A stretch of DNA of 64,000 nucleotides from Rhodococcus qingshengii JCM 15477 (GTDB lineage Bacteria > Actinomycetota > Actinomycetes > Mycobacteriales > Mycobacteriaceae): assembly GCF_023221595.1 (NCBI RefSeq), contig NZ_CP096563.1, positions 2,524,501-2,588,500 of the forward strand, in the 5' to 3' direction. Below are positions 37,514-48,379 of this stretch, in pieces. The position numbers and the translations under genes are program-made. The notes beneath the pieces are model-generated. The model was not told where the DNA came from. It worked only from the letters and a program-made list of their open reading frames with translations, and searched no databases. The first letter of the stretch is position 1. Each line of letters opens with the position of its first letter.

Positions 37514-38818
37514 GTGAGTACCGACGATTTGTTGGCGAACTCCGGTAACGCCGCATGGATGCTGATGGCTGCATCTCTGGTCTTGCTGATGACACCCGGC
37601 CTCGCTTTCTTCTACGGCGGGATGTCTCGGTCCAAGTCCGTCCTGAACATGATGATGATGTCCTTCGGGGCCATGGCCGTCATCGGCGTCATCTACGTTC
37701 TGTGGGGATGGTCGATGTCCTACGGCACCGAGAACATCGGGGGCATTTTTGCCAACCCGTTCGAGTTCTTCGGCCTCAAGAACAGCATCACCGATGCTGA
37801 CGGCAACTTCATCGCCGGCGCCTGGGGCTACCCCAACGTCATCGACATCGCGTTCCAGGTGACATTCGCGATCATCACCACCGCCCTCATCAGTGGTGCC
37901 CTGGCCGAGCGGGTCAAGTTCGGCACCTGGCTCCTGTTCTCGGGTATCTGGGTCACCGTCGTCTACTTCCCGCTCGCACACATGGTGTGGGGCGGCGGAC
38001 TCCTCTCGGGTTCCGAGGACGGCATCGCGGCAAAGCTCTTCGGCACCACGGTCAACGACGACGGAGTCACCGTCGCCAACGTCGCTCCGATCGACTTCGC
38101 CGGTGGCACAGTCGTTCACATCAACGCGGGTATGGCCGGTCTGGTCCTCGCACTCATAGTCGGCAAGCGTCTCGGCTTCGGCAAGACCGCCTTCCGTCCG
38201 CACAACCTGCCCTTCGTGATGCTCGGCGCCGCACTCCTCTGGTTCGGTTGGTTCGGCTTCAACGCCGGCTCGGCATTCGCCGCCGACGGTAACGCCGGTC
38301 TCGCCTGGGTCAACACGACCACCGCGACGTGTGCCGCAGTCCTGGCCTGGCTCGCTACCGAGCGTATTCGTGACGGCCACGCCACCAGCCTCGGCGCAGC
38401 GTCCGGTGCGGTCGCCGGTCTGGTCGCCATCACCCCTGCTGCCGGTGCGCTCAACCCGGTCGGTTCCATCTTCCTCGGCGCTGTTGCCGGCATCCTGTCC
38501 GCTCTCGCAGTAGGCCTGAAGTTCCGCTTCGGCTTCGACGACTCGCTCGACGTCGTCGGTGTTCACCTTGTCTCCGGCCTGTGGGGCACGATCGGTATCG
38601 GATTCTTCGGCACCGCAACCGGACTCTTCTACGGCGGCGACTACAAGCAACTGGTGGTTCAGATCGTGATCGCACTCGCAGCCCTCGTCTTCACCGGCGT
38701 TCTGACGACGATCATCGGCTTCGCACTCAAGCCCCTGGGCTGGCGAATCTCGGCCGAGGACGAGGCACGCGGCATCGATGAGACCGAACACGCAGAGACC
38801 GCATACGACCTCGCGTGA
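37514..38818 (+). CDS. amt: Ammonium transporter
   Basis: A 434-aa Amt/MEP/Rh channel that admits ammonium, with eleven hydrophobic segments expected along the chain. The pore twin histidines are at PLAHMVWGGG (H156) and GVHLVSGLWG (H351), and the signature segment DFAGGTVVHINAGMAGLV is near 194-211. Start GTG 37514 is preceded by a near-perfect AGGAGGT. glnK follows after 56 bp, the classical pair in which GlnK blocks the channel when nitrogen is plentiful. Confidence 0.96.
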   Translation: MSTDDLLANSGNAAWMLMAASLVLLMTPGLAFFYGGMSRSKSVLNMMMMSFGAMAVIGVIYVLWGWSMSYGTENIGGIFANPFEFFGLKNSITDADGNFIAGAWGYPNVIDIAFQVTFAIITTALISGALAERVKFGTWLLFSGIWVTVVYFPLAHMVWGGGLLSGSEDGIAAKLFGTTVNDDGVTVANVAPIDFAGGTVVHINAGMAGLVLALIVGKRLGFGKTAFRPHNLPFVMLGAALLWFGWFGFNAGSAFAADGNAGLAWVNTTTATCAAVLAWLATERIRDGHATSLGAASGAVAGLVAITPAAGALNPVGSIFLGAVAGILSALAVGLKFRFGFDDSLDVVGVHLVSGLWGTIGIGFFGTATGLFYGGDYKQLVVQIVIALAALVFTGVLTTIIGFALKPLGWRISAEDEARGIDETEHAETAYDLA

Positions 38819-38838
38819 TCAGCACGTGATTAAAGTGA

Positions 38839-41710
<2,872 letters not shown>

Positions 41711-41728
41711 CGGACCGGTTTCGGCAGT

Positions 41729-41762
41729 TACGCCCGCATCGGCTGGGATCGGTGCGGGCGTA
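41729..41762 (+). terminator. Hairpin after glnD
   Basis: TACGCCCGCA (41729-41738) pairs perfectly with TGCGGGCGTA (41753-41762). It closes the amt-glnK-glnD unit. TAGGCT at 41768-41773 just after it is a possible -10 for ffh. Confidence 0.55.
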
Positions 41763-41825
41763 GCGGCTAGGCTGGTGCCCGAGAATATCCATGGCTAACT
41801 CGCACGACCTTCAGGAGCGCACTCG

Positions 41826-43403
41826 GTGTTCGAATCCCTTTCCGACAGATTGACCGGATCTCTCAAGGATCTGCGTGGCAAGGGTCGTCTGTCCGGCGCC
41901 GACATCGACGCTACGGCCCGCGAGATCCGCCTTGCCCTGCTCGAGGCCGACGTCGCGCTTCCCGTAGTGCGCAGCTTCATCGCCAAGATCAAGGAACGCG
42001 CCAAGGGCGCCGAGGTCTCGGGTGCACTGAACCCGGCTCAGCAGGTCGTCAAGATCGTCAACGAAGAACTGGTCGAGGTTCTCGGCGGTGAAACCCGTCG
42101 ACTGCAGTTCGCCAAGACGCCGCCGACGGTCATCATGTTGGCCGGTCTGCAGGGTTCCGGTAAGACCACGCTGGCCGGAAAGTTGGCCAAGTGGCTCAAG
42201 GATCAGGGGCACACGCCCCTCCTCGTCGCCTGTGACCTTCAGCGTCCCGGCGCCGTCACTCAGCTTCAGATCGTCGGTGAGCGTGCAGGCGCCGCAGTCT
42301 TCGCGCCGCACCCCGGCACCTCCATCGGCGGCGGCGAGAACGCACTGGGCGTTTCCGCGGCCGACCCCGTCGAGGTCGCCCGCGCCGGCGTCGAAGAAGC
42401 ACGCAACAAGCATTACGACGTCGTGATCGTCGACACCGCCGGTCGCCTCGGTATCGACTCGGAGCTGATGGCGCAGGCCGCCGGTATCCGTGACGCCGTC
42501 AACCCGGACGAGACCATCTTCGTCCTCGACGCCATGATCGGTCAGGACGCGGTCAGCACGGCCGACGCGTTCCGTGAGGGAGTCGGCATCACCGGTGTCG
42601 TCCTCACCAAGCTCGACGGCGACGCCCGCGGTGGCGCCGCGCTGAGCGTCCGCGAGGTCACCGGCCAGCCGATCCTCTTCGCCTCCACCGGCGAGAAGCT
42701 CGAAGACTTCGACGTCTTCCATCCCGATCGCATGGCCAGCCGGATCCTCGGCATGGGCGATGTCCTGAGCCTCATCGAGCAGGCCGAGCAGGTTTTCGAC
42801 GCCGATCAGGCCGAAGCGACCGCAGCGAAGATCGGTTCCGGTCAGCTCACCCTCGAAGACTTCCTCGATCAGATGATGGCCGTCCGCAAGATGGGCCCGA
42901 TCGGCAACCTCCTCGGTATGTTGCCGGGTGCCGGCGGCATGAAGGACGCGCTGGCCAACGTCGACGAGAAGCAACTCGATCGCATTCAGGCCATCATCCG
43001 CGGTATGACGCCGGCCGAGCGCGACGATCCGAAGATCATCAACGCCTCACGCAGACTGCGCATCGCGAACGGTTCGGGCGTCAAGGTTTCCGACGTCAAC
43101 CAGTTGGTGGACCGTTTCTTCGAAGCCCGCAAGATGATGGCTGCCATGGCCGGCCGTATGGGTATGCCCGGCGCGCGTAAGCAGGTTCGCAGCAAGAAGG
43201 GCAAGAAGGGCAAGAAGGGCGGCAAGGGCCCGACGCAGCCCAAGATGCGCGGAGGATTCCCCGGCATGGGCGGATTCCCGGGTATGCCCGGCGGAATGCC
43301 GGCCGGTATGCCCGACCTGTCGAACATGCCCAAGGGTCTCGATCAGTTGCCGCCCGGACTGGAAGGCATCGATCTCTCCCAGCTCAAGCTGCCCAAGAAG
43401 TAG
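41826..43403 (+). CDS. ffh: Signal recognition particle protein Ffh
   Basis: The 525-aa SRP GTPase that binds signal sequences on nascent membrane proteins together with 4.5S RNA and docks with FtsY. It has the N domain (1 to about 90), G domain with GLQGSGKT at 107-114, DTAGR, TKLDGDARGG, and a Met-rich M domain (about 330-450; FLDQMMAVRKMGPIGNLLGMLPG, INASRRLRIANGSG). The C-terminus is extended by a Lys/Gly-rich linker and Pro-Gly-Met repeats (PGMGGFPGMPGG), common in actinobacteria. Start GTG 41826. Confidence 0.96.
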   Translation: MFESLSDRLTGSLKDLRGKGRLSGADIDATAREIRLALLEADVALPVVRSFIAKIKERAKGAEVSGALNPAQQVVKIVNEELVEVLGGETRRLQFAKTPPTVIMLAGLQGSGKTTLAGKLAKWLKDQGHTPLLVACDLQRPGAVTQLQIVGERAGAAVFAPHPGTSIGGGENALGVSAADPVEVARAGVEEARNKHYDVVIVDTAGRLGIDSELMAQAAGIRDAVNPDETIFVLDAMIGQDAVSTADAFREGVGITGVVLTKLDGDARGGAALSVREVTGQPILFASTGEKLEDFDVFHPDRMASRILGMGDVLSLIEQAEQVFDADQAEATAAKIGSGQLTLEDFLDQMMAVRKMGPIGNLLGMLPGAGGMKDALANVDEKQLDRIQAIIRGMTPAERDDPKIINASRRLRIANGSGVKVSDVNQLVDRFFEARKMMAAMAGRMGMPGARKQVRSKKGKKGKKGGKGPTQPKMRGGFPGMGGFPGMPGGMPAGMPDLSNMPKGLDQLPPGLEGIDLSQLKLPKK

Positions 43404-43406
43404 TCG

Positions 43407-44489
43407 GTGGCTGCGCTTCATCTGCGGGGTATCGGTCTGCCCGATGCCGAGCCGATCGAATTGTGGATCGTCGACGGGCTGATTTCCTTCGAGTCGGTGT
43501 CCGGTGCGGAGACGATCGTCGAATCGGGTTGGATCACACCGGGTCTCGTGGATGCGCACTGTCACGTCGGTATCCGCTACGGCGGTGGCGGCGGCGAAAC
43601 CGTCGACGGCTTGCTGGGGCAGGCGAAGACCGAACGTGACGCGGGCGTGCTGTTGCTTCGTGACGCCGGATCGCCGGTCGACACCAGGTTCATCGACGAG
43701 CGCCTCGATCTGCCGCGGATCATTCGCGCAGGTCAGCACATCGCAGCACCGAAGCGGTACATCCCGGGCCTGCCGGTCGACCTGGACGACGAATCTCAGT
43801 TGCCGGCCGAGGTGGTGCGGCAGGCACGCGCCGGTGACGGTTGGGTCAAGCTCGTCGGGGACTGGATCGATCGTTCCATCGGCGACCTCGCCCCGTTGTG
43901 GAGCGACGAGATTCTGGTCGAGGCCATCGCTGCCGCCCATGCCGAAGGCGCAAGGGTCACCGCTCACGTCTTTGCCGAGGATGCTCTGCCCGGCCTGATC
44001 AACGCCGGCATCGACTGCATCGAGCACGGCACCGGATTGACGGACGCGACCATCGAGTTGATGGTCGCTCACGGCACGGCCTTGGTTCCGACGCTGATCA
44101 ACATCGCAACTTTCCCCGAGATCGCGGACTCCGCCACGCGGTATCCGATCTACGCGGCGCACATGCGGGATCTGCACGCTCGTCGACATCGGACGATCGG
44201 TGCCGCTCACGAGGCCGGGATTCCGATCTATGCCGGAACGGATGCCGGCGGATCGATCAGGCACGGGCGGATCGCCGACGAGATCGCCGAACTCGAAGTT
44301 GCCGGTTTGACGGCGCATCAGGCGCTGGGCGCAGCCTGCTGGGACGCGCGGAGTTGGCTGGGTGCGCAGGGGATCGAAGAAGGAGCGCCCGCCGACCTGG
44401 TGGTTTATTCCGAAGATCCGCGCGGAAACCCCGATGTGCTCGCGAAGCCGATGCGTGTGATCCTCCGCGGAACCCACGTGAGTGGTTAG
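43407..44489 (+). CDS. Amidohydrolase family protein
   Basis: A 360-aa metal-dependent hydrolase of the amidohydrolase superfamily. Metal ligands appear in order: HxH in VDAHCHVG (about 50-55), the probable carboxylated lysine in GWVKLVGDW (about 150), histidines in VTAHVFAE and CIEHGTG, and the aspartate in AGTDAGGSIRHG. Imidazolonepropionase- and prolidase-like members share this layout; the substrate cannot be inferred. GTG 43407 lies 3 bp after ffh, so the two are probably cotranscribed. It corresponds in position to Rv2915c. Confidence 0.85.
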   Translation: MAALHLRGIGLPDAEPIELWIVDGLISFESVSGAETIVESGWITPGLVDAHCHVGIRYGGGGGETVDGLLGQAKTERDAGVLLLRDAGSPVDTRFIDERLDLPRIIRAGQHIAAPKRYIPGLPVDLDDESQLPAEVVRQARAGDGWVKLVGDWIDRSIGDLAPLWSDEILVEAIAAAHAEGARVTAHVFAEDALPGLINAGIDCIEHGTGLTDATIELMVAHGTALVPTLINIATFPEIADSATRYPIYAAHMRDLHARRHRTIGAAHEAGIPIYAGTDAGGSIRHGRIADEIAELEVAGLTAHQALGAACWDARSWLGAQGIEEGAPADLVVYSEDPRGNPDVLAKPMRVILRGTHVSG

Positions 44490-44524
44490 GGAGTCCACGC
44501 ACTCTCGAAGCGCGCACAGGGTGG

Positions 44525-44555
44525 TTTCCGAACGAGCCCACCCATCTGGCACAAT
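44525..44555 (+). promoter_or_regulatory. Candidate rpsP promoter, shared element with rplS
   Basis: TTTCC (44525-44529), 15 bases, then TCTGGCACAATGGAC. The same two blocks at exactly the same spacing lie upstream of rplS (57221 onward). CACAAT (44550-44555) is read as the -10 and TTTCCG as the -35. The predicted leader to rpsP is about 135 nt. Confidence 0.55.
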
Positions 44556-44698
44556 GGACCATTGTTCGTCGCAACCGGTTACGTACCGCTGCGACGGTCA
44601 CAGGATAGAGGCAAAACCGGGCTCACAAATCGTGTGGGTCGCTGAATTGCACGTGACATGCGCAGCACTGTTGTGCGCGCTGAAGGAGAACTGCAGCT

Positions 44699-45169
44699 GT
44701 GGCTGTCAAAATCAAGCTCACCCGCCTCGGCAAGATCCGCAACGCTCAGTACCGCGTTGTCATCGCCGACTCGCGCACCCGTCGTGACGGCCGTGCGATC
44801 GAGACCATCGGCAAGTACCACCCCAAGGAAGAGCCCTCGCTGATCGACATCGATTCCGAGCGCGCTCAGTACTGGCTGTCCGTGGGCGCACAGCCCACCG
44901 AGCCCGTCGAGGCACTCCTCAAGATCACCGGTGACTGGCAGAAGTTCAAGGGCCTGCCGGGCACCGAAGGCACCCTGCGCGTCAAGGAAGCCAAGCCTAC
45001 CAAGCTCGAGCTCTTCCAGGCTGCGCTCGCGCAGGCCGAGAACGAGCCGGTTGCAGAAGCAATCACCCCCAAGAAGAAGAAGGCTGCAAAGGCTGACGAG
45101 GCCAAGGCAGAAGACACCGCGGCTGACGCCGAGGCTCCCGCTGCAGACGCCGAGGCTGCTGACAAGTGA
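44699..45169 (+). CDS. rpsP: 30S ribosomal protein S16
   Basis: A 156-aa small-subunit protein needed for 30S assembly. The conserved core (1 to about 100) begins [31 protein letters not shown]. The remainder is a Lys- then Ala/Glu/Asp-rich extension ([15 protein letters not shown] ...), typical of actinobacteria. GTG 44699 follows AAGGAG by 11 bases. It heads the rpsP-khpA-rimM-trmD operon; its stop overlaps khpA as GTGA. Confidence 0.96.
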   Translation: MAVKIKLTRLGKIRNAQYRVVIADSRTRRDGRAIETIGKYHPKEEPSLIDIDSERAQYWLSVGAQPTEPVEALLKITGDWQKFKGLPGTEGTLRVKEAKPTKLELFQAALAQAENEPVAEAITPKKKKAAKADEAKAEDTAADAEAPAADAEAADK

Positions 45170-45408
45170 GTGCCGTCGTCGCTGATGCGGTAGAGCATCT
45201 CGTGCGTGGCATCGTCGCCAATCCCGACGATGTGCGCGTCGAGCTGATCACCGGACGTCGGGGACGGACCGTCGAGGTGCACGTGCACCCAGACGATCTC
45301 GGCAAGGTCATCGGTCGGGGTGGCCGCACTGCGACCGCTCTGCGGACCTTGGTCTCCGGCATCGGTGGCCGCGGTATCCGTGTTGATGTCGTCGACACCG
45401 ATCAGTAG
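45166..45408 (+). CDS. khpA: KH-domain RNA-binding protein KhpA
   Basis: An 80-aa protein made of one KH domain with the GxxG loop in [14 protein letters not shown] (about 46-59). KhpA proteins bind RNA broadly and, with KhpB, influence cell division and envelope growth in several Gram-positive bacteria. It is embedded between S16 and the ribosome maturation factor RimM. Start GTG 45166 overlaps rpsP. Confidence 0.93.
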   Translation: MSAVVADAVEHLVRGIVANPDDVRVELITGRRGRTVEVHVHPDDLGKVIGRGGRTATALRTLVSGIGGRGIRVDVVDTDQ

Positions 45409-45422
45409 ACGGCAGTAAACAG

Positions 45423-45995
45423 GTGGAACTCGTAGTCGGTCGTGTCGCGAAGTCGCATGGCATCAAAGGTGAATTGGTAGTCGAGGTTCGTACAGACGAG
45501 CCCGAGGATCGTTTTGCCGTAGGTTCCGTGCTGCGTGGGCGCAAGCCGCGCGAGTCCACACTGAAGTCGTACACAGTGGAAGCCGCCCGGGATCATTCCG
45601 GGCGGCTTCTGCTGCGCCTCGAAGGCGTCAGTGACCGTGGCGACGCAGATGCGTTGCGCGGCACACTGTTTGTCATCGACAGTTCCGAACTCGAGCCTTC
45701 GGATGATCCGGACGAGTTCTACGATCACGAACTCGAAGGACTGAAGGTCGTCCTCACGGACGGTGCCGAGGTCGGTTCGGTCATCGAGGTATTGCATTCC
45801 GCCGCAGGCGAATTGCTTTCGATTCGCCGTACCGGTGAGGCATCCGGCGAATTGCTGATCCCGTTTGTCGCCGCCATCGTCACCTCGGTGTCGATCGCCG
45901 ACGGTGTCGTGGTGATCGAGCCTCCCGAGGGACTGCTCGACCCGGACTTCGGCGACAAGTCGAACAGCGACAATTCGAACGCCGACAGCGACTGA
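45423..45995 (+). CDS. rimM: Ribosome maturation factor RimM
   Basis: A 190-aa assembly factor that binds S19 and helps mature the 30S head. Two domains: the N-terminal RimM beta-barrel ([21 protein letters not shown], about 1-80) and a PRC-barrel ([12 protein letters not shown] through [30 protein letters not shown], about 95-178). A Ser/Asn/Asp tail follows. GTG 45423 lies 14 bp after khpA. trmD follows after 9 bp. Confidence 0.95.
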   Translation: MELVVGRVAKSHGIKGELVVEVRTDEPEDRFAVGSVLRGRKPRESTLKSYTVEAARDHSGRLLLRLEGVSDRGDADALRGTLFVIDSSELEPSDDPDEFYDHELEGLKVVLTDGAEVGSVIEVLHSAAGELLSIRRTGEASGELLIPFVAAIVTSVSIADGVVVIEPPEGLLDPDFGDKSNSDNSNADSD

Positions 45996-46004
45996 TCGCT
46001 TGTC

Positions 46005-46709
46005 ATGCGTCTCGATGTAGTCACCATCTTTCCCGAGTATCTCGAACCGCTTCGTGCTGCCTTGCTGGGCAAGGCAATCGAACGTGGCTTGATCTCGGTC
46101 GACGTCCACGATCTTCGGTCGTGGACCCATGACGTACACAAAGCCGTCGACGATTCCCCGTACGGCGGCGGACCCGGCATGGTCATGAAACCCACCGTCT
46201 GGGGCCCGGCACTGGACGACGTGATCGGGCGCTCCGATTCTTCCGGCCCGGATGATGCCGAGACCATTCTGGTGGTGCCCACTCCCGCCGGCGTCCCGTT
46301 CACCCAGGAGACCGCGCACCGCTGGTCCAACGCCAAGCACCTCGTCTTCGCCTGCGGCCGATACGAAGGTATCGATCAACGGGTTTTCGACGACGCCGCC
46401 AAGCGGGTCAGAGTCGAAGAAGTCAGCATCGGCGATTATGTCCTGATCGGCGGCGAAGCAGCCGTGCTGGTGATGGTCGAGGCTGTCGTGCGACTGATGC
46501 CCGGCGTTCTCGGCAATCAGCTTTCACACCAAGAGGATTCGTTTTCCGACGGCCTTCTCGAAGGGCCTAGCTACACTCGCCCGGCTGTGTGGCGCGACCT
46601 CGAAGTTCCGCCGGTGCTTCTCTCCGGTGATCACGCGAAGATCAAAGCGTGGCGCCATGAGCAGTCGCTGCAGCGCACGGCCGAGCGTCGACCGGATCTT
46701 CTTCCTTAG
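46005..46709 (+). CDS. trmD: tRNA (guanine-37-N1)-methyltransferase
   Basis: A 234-aa SPOUT-class methyltransferase that methylates G37 next to the anticodon and prevents frameshifting. The trefoil-knot segments are PYGGGPGMVMKP (about 52-63), FACGRYEGIDQRV (about 113-125) and SIGDYVLIGGEAAVLVMVEAV (about 140-160). It ends the rpsP operon here; rplS, its usual partner, lies 10.7 kb away. The stop TAG overlaps the stop of the convergent reductase gene by two bases. Confidence 0.96.
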   Translation: MRLDVVTIFPEYLEPLRAALLGKAIERGLISVDVHDLRSWTHDVHKAVDDSPYGGGPGMVMKPTVWGPALDDVIGRSDSSGPDDAETILVVPTPAGVPFTQETAHRWSNAKHLVFACGRYEGIDQRVFDDAAKRVRVEEVSIGDYVLIGGEAAVLVMVEAVVRLMPGVLGNQLSHQEDSFSDGLLEGPSYTRPAVWRDLEVPPVLLSGDHAKIKAWRHEQSLQRTAERRPDLLP

Positions 46710-47281
46710 GTATTTCGCTTCAACCAGGTGATGCTTGCGCCGTCGTCGAGCGATTCGGTTGCAGTCGGTGTGAACAGTGCCGGCTCGAAGTTACTTCTGA
46801 TCATCGGTATGCCTGCGCCGGCGACTACCGGATACCTCTTGATGATCAACTCGTCGATCTCCGGTAGTAGTTCGCCGGCGAGAGTTCCGCCGCCACACAG
46901 CCAGATATCTTGTCCTTCTTCCTCTTTGAGAGATCTGACTACCCCAAGCGGATCGGCGCGAACGATGGTGACGGGGGGATCCTCGTCGTCAGGGATGGTT
47001 GTGGAGACGACGAACTGACGCAGGTGCGCGAAGGGGCTTTTCACTCCGGCGGCAAGCCCGGGCTCGTAGGAGCCGCGGCCCATGACGACCGTGTCGAAGG
47101 TCCTGTTGGGAGCGTCCTCGATTCCGAGAGCGGGCCGCACATGCGTTGGCACGGTTTCAGGATATCGATCGCATATCCAGGCCGTGATCTGTTCGGAGAC
47201 CGGGAGGAAATCGAATTCGCCACCAGGCCCCGCGATGTATCCGTCGAGGGAAGCTCCCACGTAGTACACAAGCTTTCGCAT
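46706..47281 (-). CDS. Dihydrofolate reductase-like (RibD C-terminal domain) protein
   Basis: A 191-aa protein of the bacterial bifunctional deaminase-reductase C-terminal family. KLVYYVGASLDGYIAGPGGEFDF at the N-terminus, TVVMGRGSYEPGL (about 65-77) and IWLCGGGTLAGELLPEIDELII (about 127-148) are the NADPH-binding pattern of DHFR-like reductases. These stand-alone proteins are rarely true folate enzymes; many are regulated by an adjacent TetR or MarR repressor, as here. Start ATG 47281. It is the first accessory gene after trmD. Confidence 0.83.
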   Translation of the reverse strand: MRKLVYYVGASLDGYIAGPGGEFDFLPVSEQITAWICDRYPETVPTHVRPALGIEDAPNRTFDTVVMGRGSYEPGLAAGVKSPFAHLRQFVVSTTIPDDEDPPVTIVRADPLGVVRSLKEEEGQDIWLCGGGTLAGELLPEIDELIIKRYPVVAGAGIPMIRSNFEPALFTPTATESLDDGASITWLKRNT

Positions 47282-47290
47282 ATAACGCTC

Positions 47291-47316
47291 CGTTCGTAGT
47301 ACTATGTTTGTAGTGG
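47291..47316. promoter_or_regulatory. Candidate operator between the reductase and TetR genes
   Basis: In a 68-bp divergent gap, TAGTACTA (47297-47304) is a perfect 8-bp palindrome; CGTAGT and TGTAGT recur 14 bp apart. TACTAT (47300-47305) could also be the -10 for the TetR gene. A TetR dimer binding here could block both promoters. Confidence 0.4.
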
Positions 47317-47349
47317 TTTAACTTAGGGTCGTGTCAGGAGTGATGTCAA

Positions 47350-47928
47350 GTGCGAAAGAACCCGGAACGCCGGCTTGCCCTGATCGACGCGGCAATCGAG
47401 GTGTTGGCCCGAGAGGGTGCTCGAGGCTTGACGTTTCGAGCCGTCGACGCCCAGGCAGCAGTGCCGAACGGGACAGCGTCGAACTACTTCTCCAATCGCG
47501 ACGACCTGCTCACTCAAGCGGGTGGCCGGATCTACGAGCGACTGATTCCGGAGGACCTCGAAGGGATGATCGATCCCGTCAACGGCACCGATCGTGAGCG
47601 CCTGGTGACGCTCATGCTCGACGTGGTCGAGCGCGTCACCTCGTTCGGAACGGGTTTCCTCGCGCTCATGGAGTTGCGACTGGAGGCGACGCGTCGACCG
47701 GACCTGCGAGCGGTGCTGACCGTCCGCATCCGAGAAGACTTCGATCTGAACGTAGCCAATCATCTGGCGTCGGGCGTGCCGGGTGATGCGATGACCGTTC
47801 GCCTGCTCTATTTGTCGCTGAACTGGCTCGCACTGGATCGACTCACATTGCCGAACCTGTTCGGAGAGGAAGATATTCGGACGATCGTCGAGGCAGCGGT
47901 GGATCGAGCGCTACCCCGCGAATCGTAG
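47350..47928 (+). CDS. TetR family transcriptional regulator
   Basis: A 192-aa repressor-type protein. The HTH occupies about 8-55: RLALIDAAIEVLAREGARGLTFRAVDAQAAVPNGTASNYFSNRDDLL in sections, with the usual recognition helix NGTASNYF. The remaining helices form a ligand-binding domain of unknown specificity (MELRLEATRRPDLRAVL). GTG 47350 follows a G-rich stretch. It is divergent from the DHFR-like reductase, the most likely target, and points toward the GtrA-like gene, whose stop is 4 bp away in convergent orientation. Confidence 0.85.
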   Translation: MRKNPERRLALIDAAIEVLAREGARGLTFRAVDAQAAVPNGTASNYFSNRDDLLTQAGGRIYERLIPEDLEGMIDPVNGTDRERLVTLMLDVVERVTSFGTGFLALMELRLEATRRPDLRAVLTVRIREDFDLNVANHLASGVPGDAMTVRLLYLSLNWLALDRLTLPNLFGEEDIRTIVEAAVDRALPRES

Positions 47929-47932
47929 AAGG

Positions 47933-48379
47933 TCAGTGCCGTTCGGCAGGTTTGCGGCGGAACGAGAAGTATCGATGACCGAAGAAGCTCACAGCCGCAA
48001 CGATCAACATGACAACCGCCTGGGCGGGAAGCGGCGGGGCATGCAGAATCGACACCGCGATTGTTCCGAGTATCAGATTCAGCACCAGGCCACCGGAATT
48101 GACGACGATGAACGCTCCCAGGTCGCGTGCCACATGTCCGCGGACGCGGAAAACCAGAGTCCGATGCAGAACGAAAGCGATGAGCACGCTGATGGAGTAC
48201 GCGCCGATCACAGCCACTTGATACAGATCCTTGTTGTCGAGGATCAGTGACCAGACCACGAAGAGCACGTATCCGATCGTCGTATTAGCCACTCCGACAA
48301 TGGCAAATGCGATGGGTTGATGCTTGACCACCCGAAGCAGTGGGCCGGGATTCTCGGGTGATGCGATGTCTTCGGTCAT
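47933..48379 (-). CDS. GtrA-like small membrane protein
   Basis: A 148-aa protein with four predicted membrane helices (about 23-43, 55-75, 87-108, 115-135), matching the GtrA/DPMS3 family. Segments AFAIVGVANTTIGYVLFVV and FVLHRTLVFR and the terminal FFGHRYFSFRRK are typical. GtrA proteins are thought to flip polyprenyl-phosphate-linked sugars or to stabilise their synthase. ATG 48379 overlaps the stop of the upstream GT-C-like gene (ATGA), so the two are coupled. It fits the role of flippase for the lipid-linked sugar made by the nearby GT2. Confidence 0.88.
   Translation of the reverse strand: MTEDIASPENPGPLLRVVKHQPIAFAIVGVANTTIGYVLFVVWSLILDNKDLYQVAVIGAYSISVLIAFVLHRTLVFRVRGHVARDLGAFIVVNSGGLVLNLILGTIAVSILHAPPLPAQAVVMLIVAAVSFFGHRYFSFRRKPAERH

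Noticed and set aside
37472..38791. Minus-strand open frame of 439 codons opposite amt
   Set aside because: It is a Gly/Glu/Asp-rich mirror of a membrane-protein gene. The amt frame has a perfect ribosome site and the pore histidines.
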